NCBI GenBank assembly: GCA_021775515.1
Contig: JAJFHR010000246.1
Location: forward strand, 1-6,027
DNA: 6,027 nt
Source of the DNA: Hyphomicrobiales bacterium
GTDB lineage: Bacteria; Pseudomonadota; Alphaproteobacteria; Rhizobiales; JAJFHR01
Direction of reading: 5' to 3'
In this document: piece by piece, positions 5,760 through 6,027 of the stretch
Numbering within the stretch: position 1 is the first letter of the stretch
Layout: each line of letters begins with the position of its first letter
The notes under the pieces: model-generated
Database searches by the model: none
What the model was told of the DNA's origin: nothing
Seen by the model: the letters and a program-made list of their open reading frames with translations, nothing else
Made by a program: the position numbers and the translations under genes

Positions 5760-6010
5760 TTGCTTGCCCGCAATTGAGTTGATCGCTCCTTAAGCTCGAC
5801 TGCATCGATTTCACCGCGGGCATAGCGGTGTTTGAGGATGTCGACAGCATCCCGCGTAGAGCTTTGCCGCGGCGTTCCGCTAATCCATCTGACCAAAAGG
5901 ACAATCAGTCCGATAATCAGTGCAAACCAAAGTATCATCATAACGCCGCCGAAGGCCATTCCACCCCAGCCGCTCATATATCCCGTACCGTCTACTATTC
6001 CAAAGCCCAA
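5756..6010 (-). CDS. SHOCT-domain membrane protein, copper oxidase operon partner (5' end uncertain)
   Basis: This frame encodes 84 residues if it starts at TTG 6010. There is a Gly/Met/Trp-rich N-terminus (residues 1-22), one membrane helix (about 23-42, MMILWFALIIGLIVLLVRW), then a short linker and a SHOCT motif (about 53-80). The SHOCT part, DAVDILKHRYARGEIDAVEL, has the typical 'iLk.RyArGEId..Ey..r' pattern. SHOCT domains are short C-terminal helices of unclear function, often on membrane anchors; proteins of this layout are frequently encoded beside copper-tolerance oxidases. The stop TGA (5758-5756) overlaps the oxidase ATG by two bases, implying coupled translation. The frame is open to the right edge (adding KRRFV), TTG 6010 has no visible ribosome site, and ATG 5977 is an alternative that would give a more typical short SHOCT protein. 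The true start may lie beyond the window. Confidence 0.8.
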   Translation of the reverse strand: MGFGIVDGTGYMSGWGGMAFGGVMMILWFALIIGLIVLLVRWISGTPRQSSTRDAVDILKHRYARGEIDAVELKERSTQLRASK

Positions 6011-6027
6011 AACAAATCTACGTTTTT

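Noticed and set aside
5710..5904. Minus-strand 64-codon frame overlapping the SHOCT/oxidase junction
   Set aside because: It overlaps two well-supported coupled genes in another frame and has no ribosome site or motif.

Overview
The window looks like chromosomal DNA of an alphaproteobacterium, most likely from the order Hyphomicrobiales (Rhizobiales). This is inferred from the protein families: a short single-Sel1 protein, a GST tail, a Tat-exported CueO-type oxidase paired with a SHOCT membrane protein, and a tripartite hybrid sensor kinase. Base composition is moderate, with AT-rich intergenic gaps. No insertion sequence, phage gene, CRISPR array, tRNA or rRNA was seen. The genus cannot be fixed from this sequence.

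Layout, left to right. (1) Bases 1-219 hold the C-terminal end of a glutathione S-transferase-like gene on the plus strand, followed by an 11-bp inverted repeat. (2) An AT-rich gap of about 395 bases leads to a small Sel1-repeat gene at 615-884 (+). (3) A small secreted protein of unknown function lies at 1014-1346 (-). (4) A gap of about 408 bases follows. It contains a very strong Shine-Dalgarno sequence, several tiny overlapping reading frames and a TTAACCAT motif. (5) A large hybrid sensor kinase (819 aa) occupies 1755-4214 (+). (6) Converging on it from the right is a minus-strand operon: a SHOCT-domain membrane protein (5756-6010, frame open to the window edge) whose stop overlaps the start of a Tat-exported, methionine-rich CueO/CopA-type multicopper oxidase (4239-5759).

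The multicopper oxidase and SHOCT protein form a probable periplasmic copper-tolerance unit; its promoter lies outside the window. The kinase is a separate, convergent gene. No response-regulator gene is visible beside it, so it looks like an orphan hybrid kinase.

The most notable observations concern the kinase. The H-box position that should hold the phospho-accepting histidine is asparagine (N264), with a histidine shifted one residue upstream, and the first glycine of the G2 box is also replaced. The N box, G1 box, receiver aspartate and HPt histidine are intact. This suggests a pseudokinase or phosphorelay scaffold rather than a normal autokinase. Its translation start is also odd: the frame opens only at TTG codons without a good ribosome binding site. 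A TTG with a well-spaced GGGAGG lies 42 bases upstream in the same frame but is cut off by one TAG. I found no clearly new multi-gene system here.
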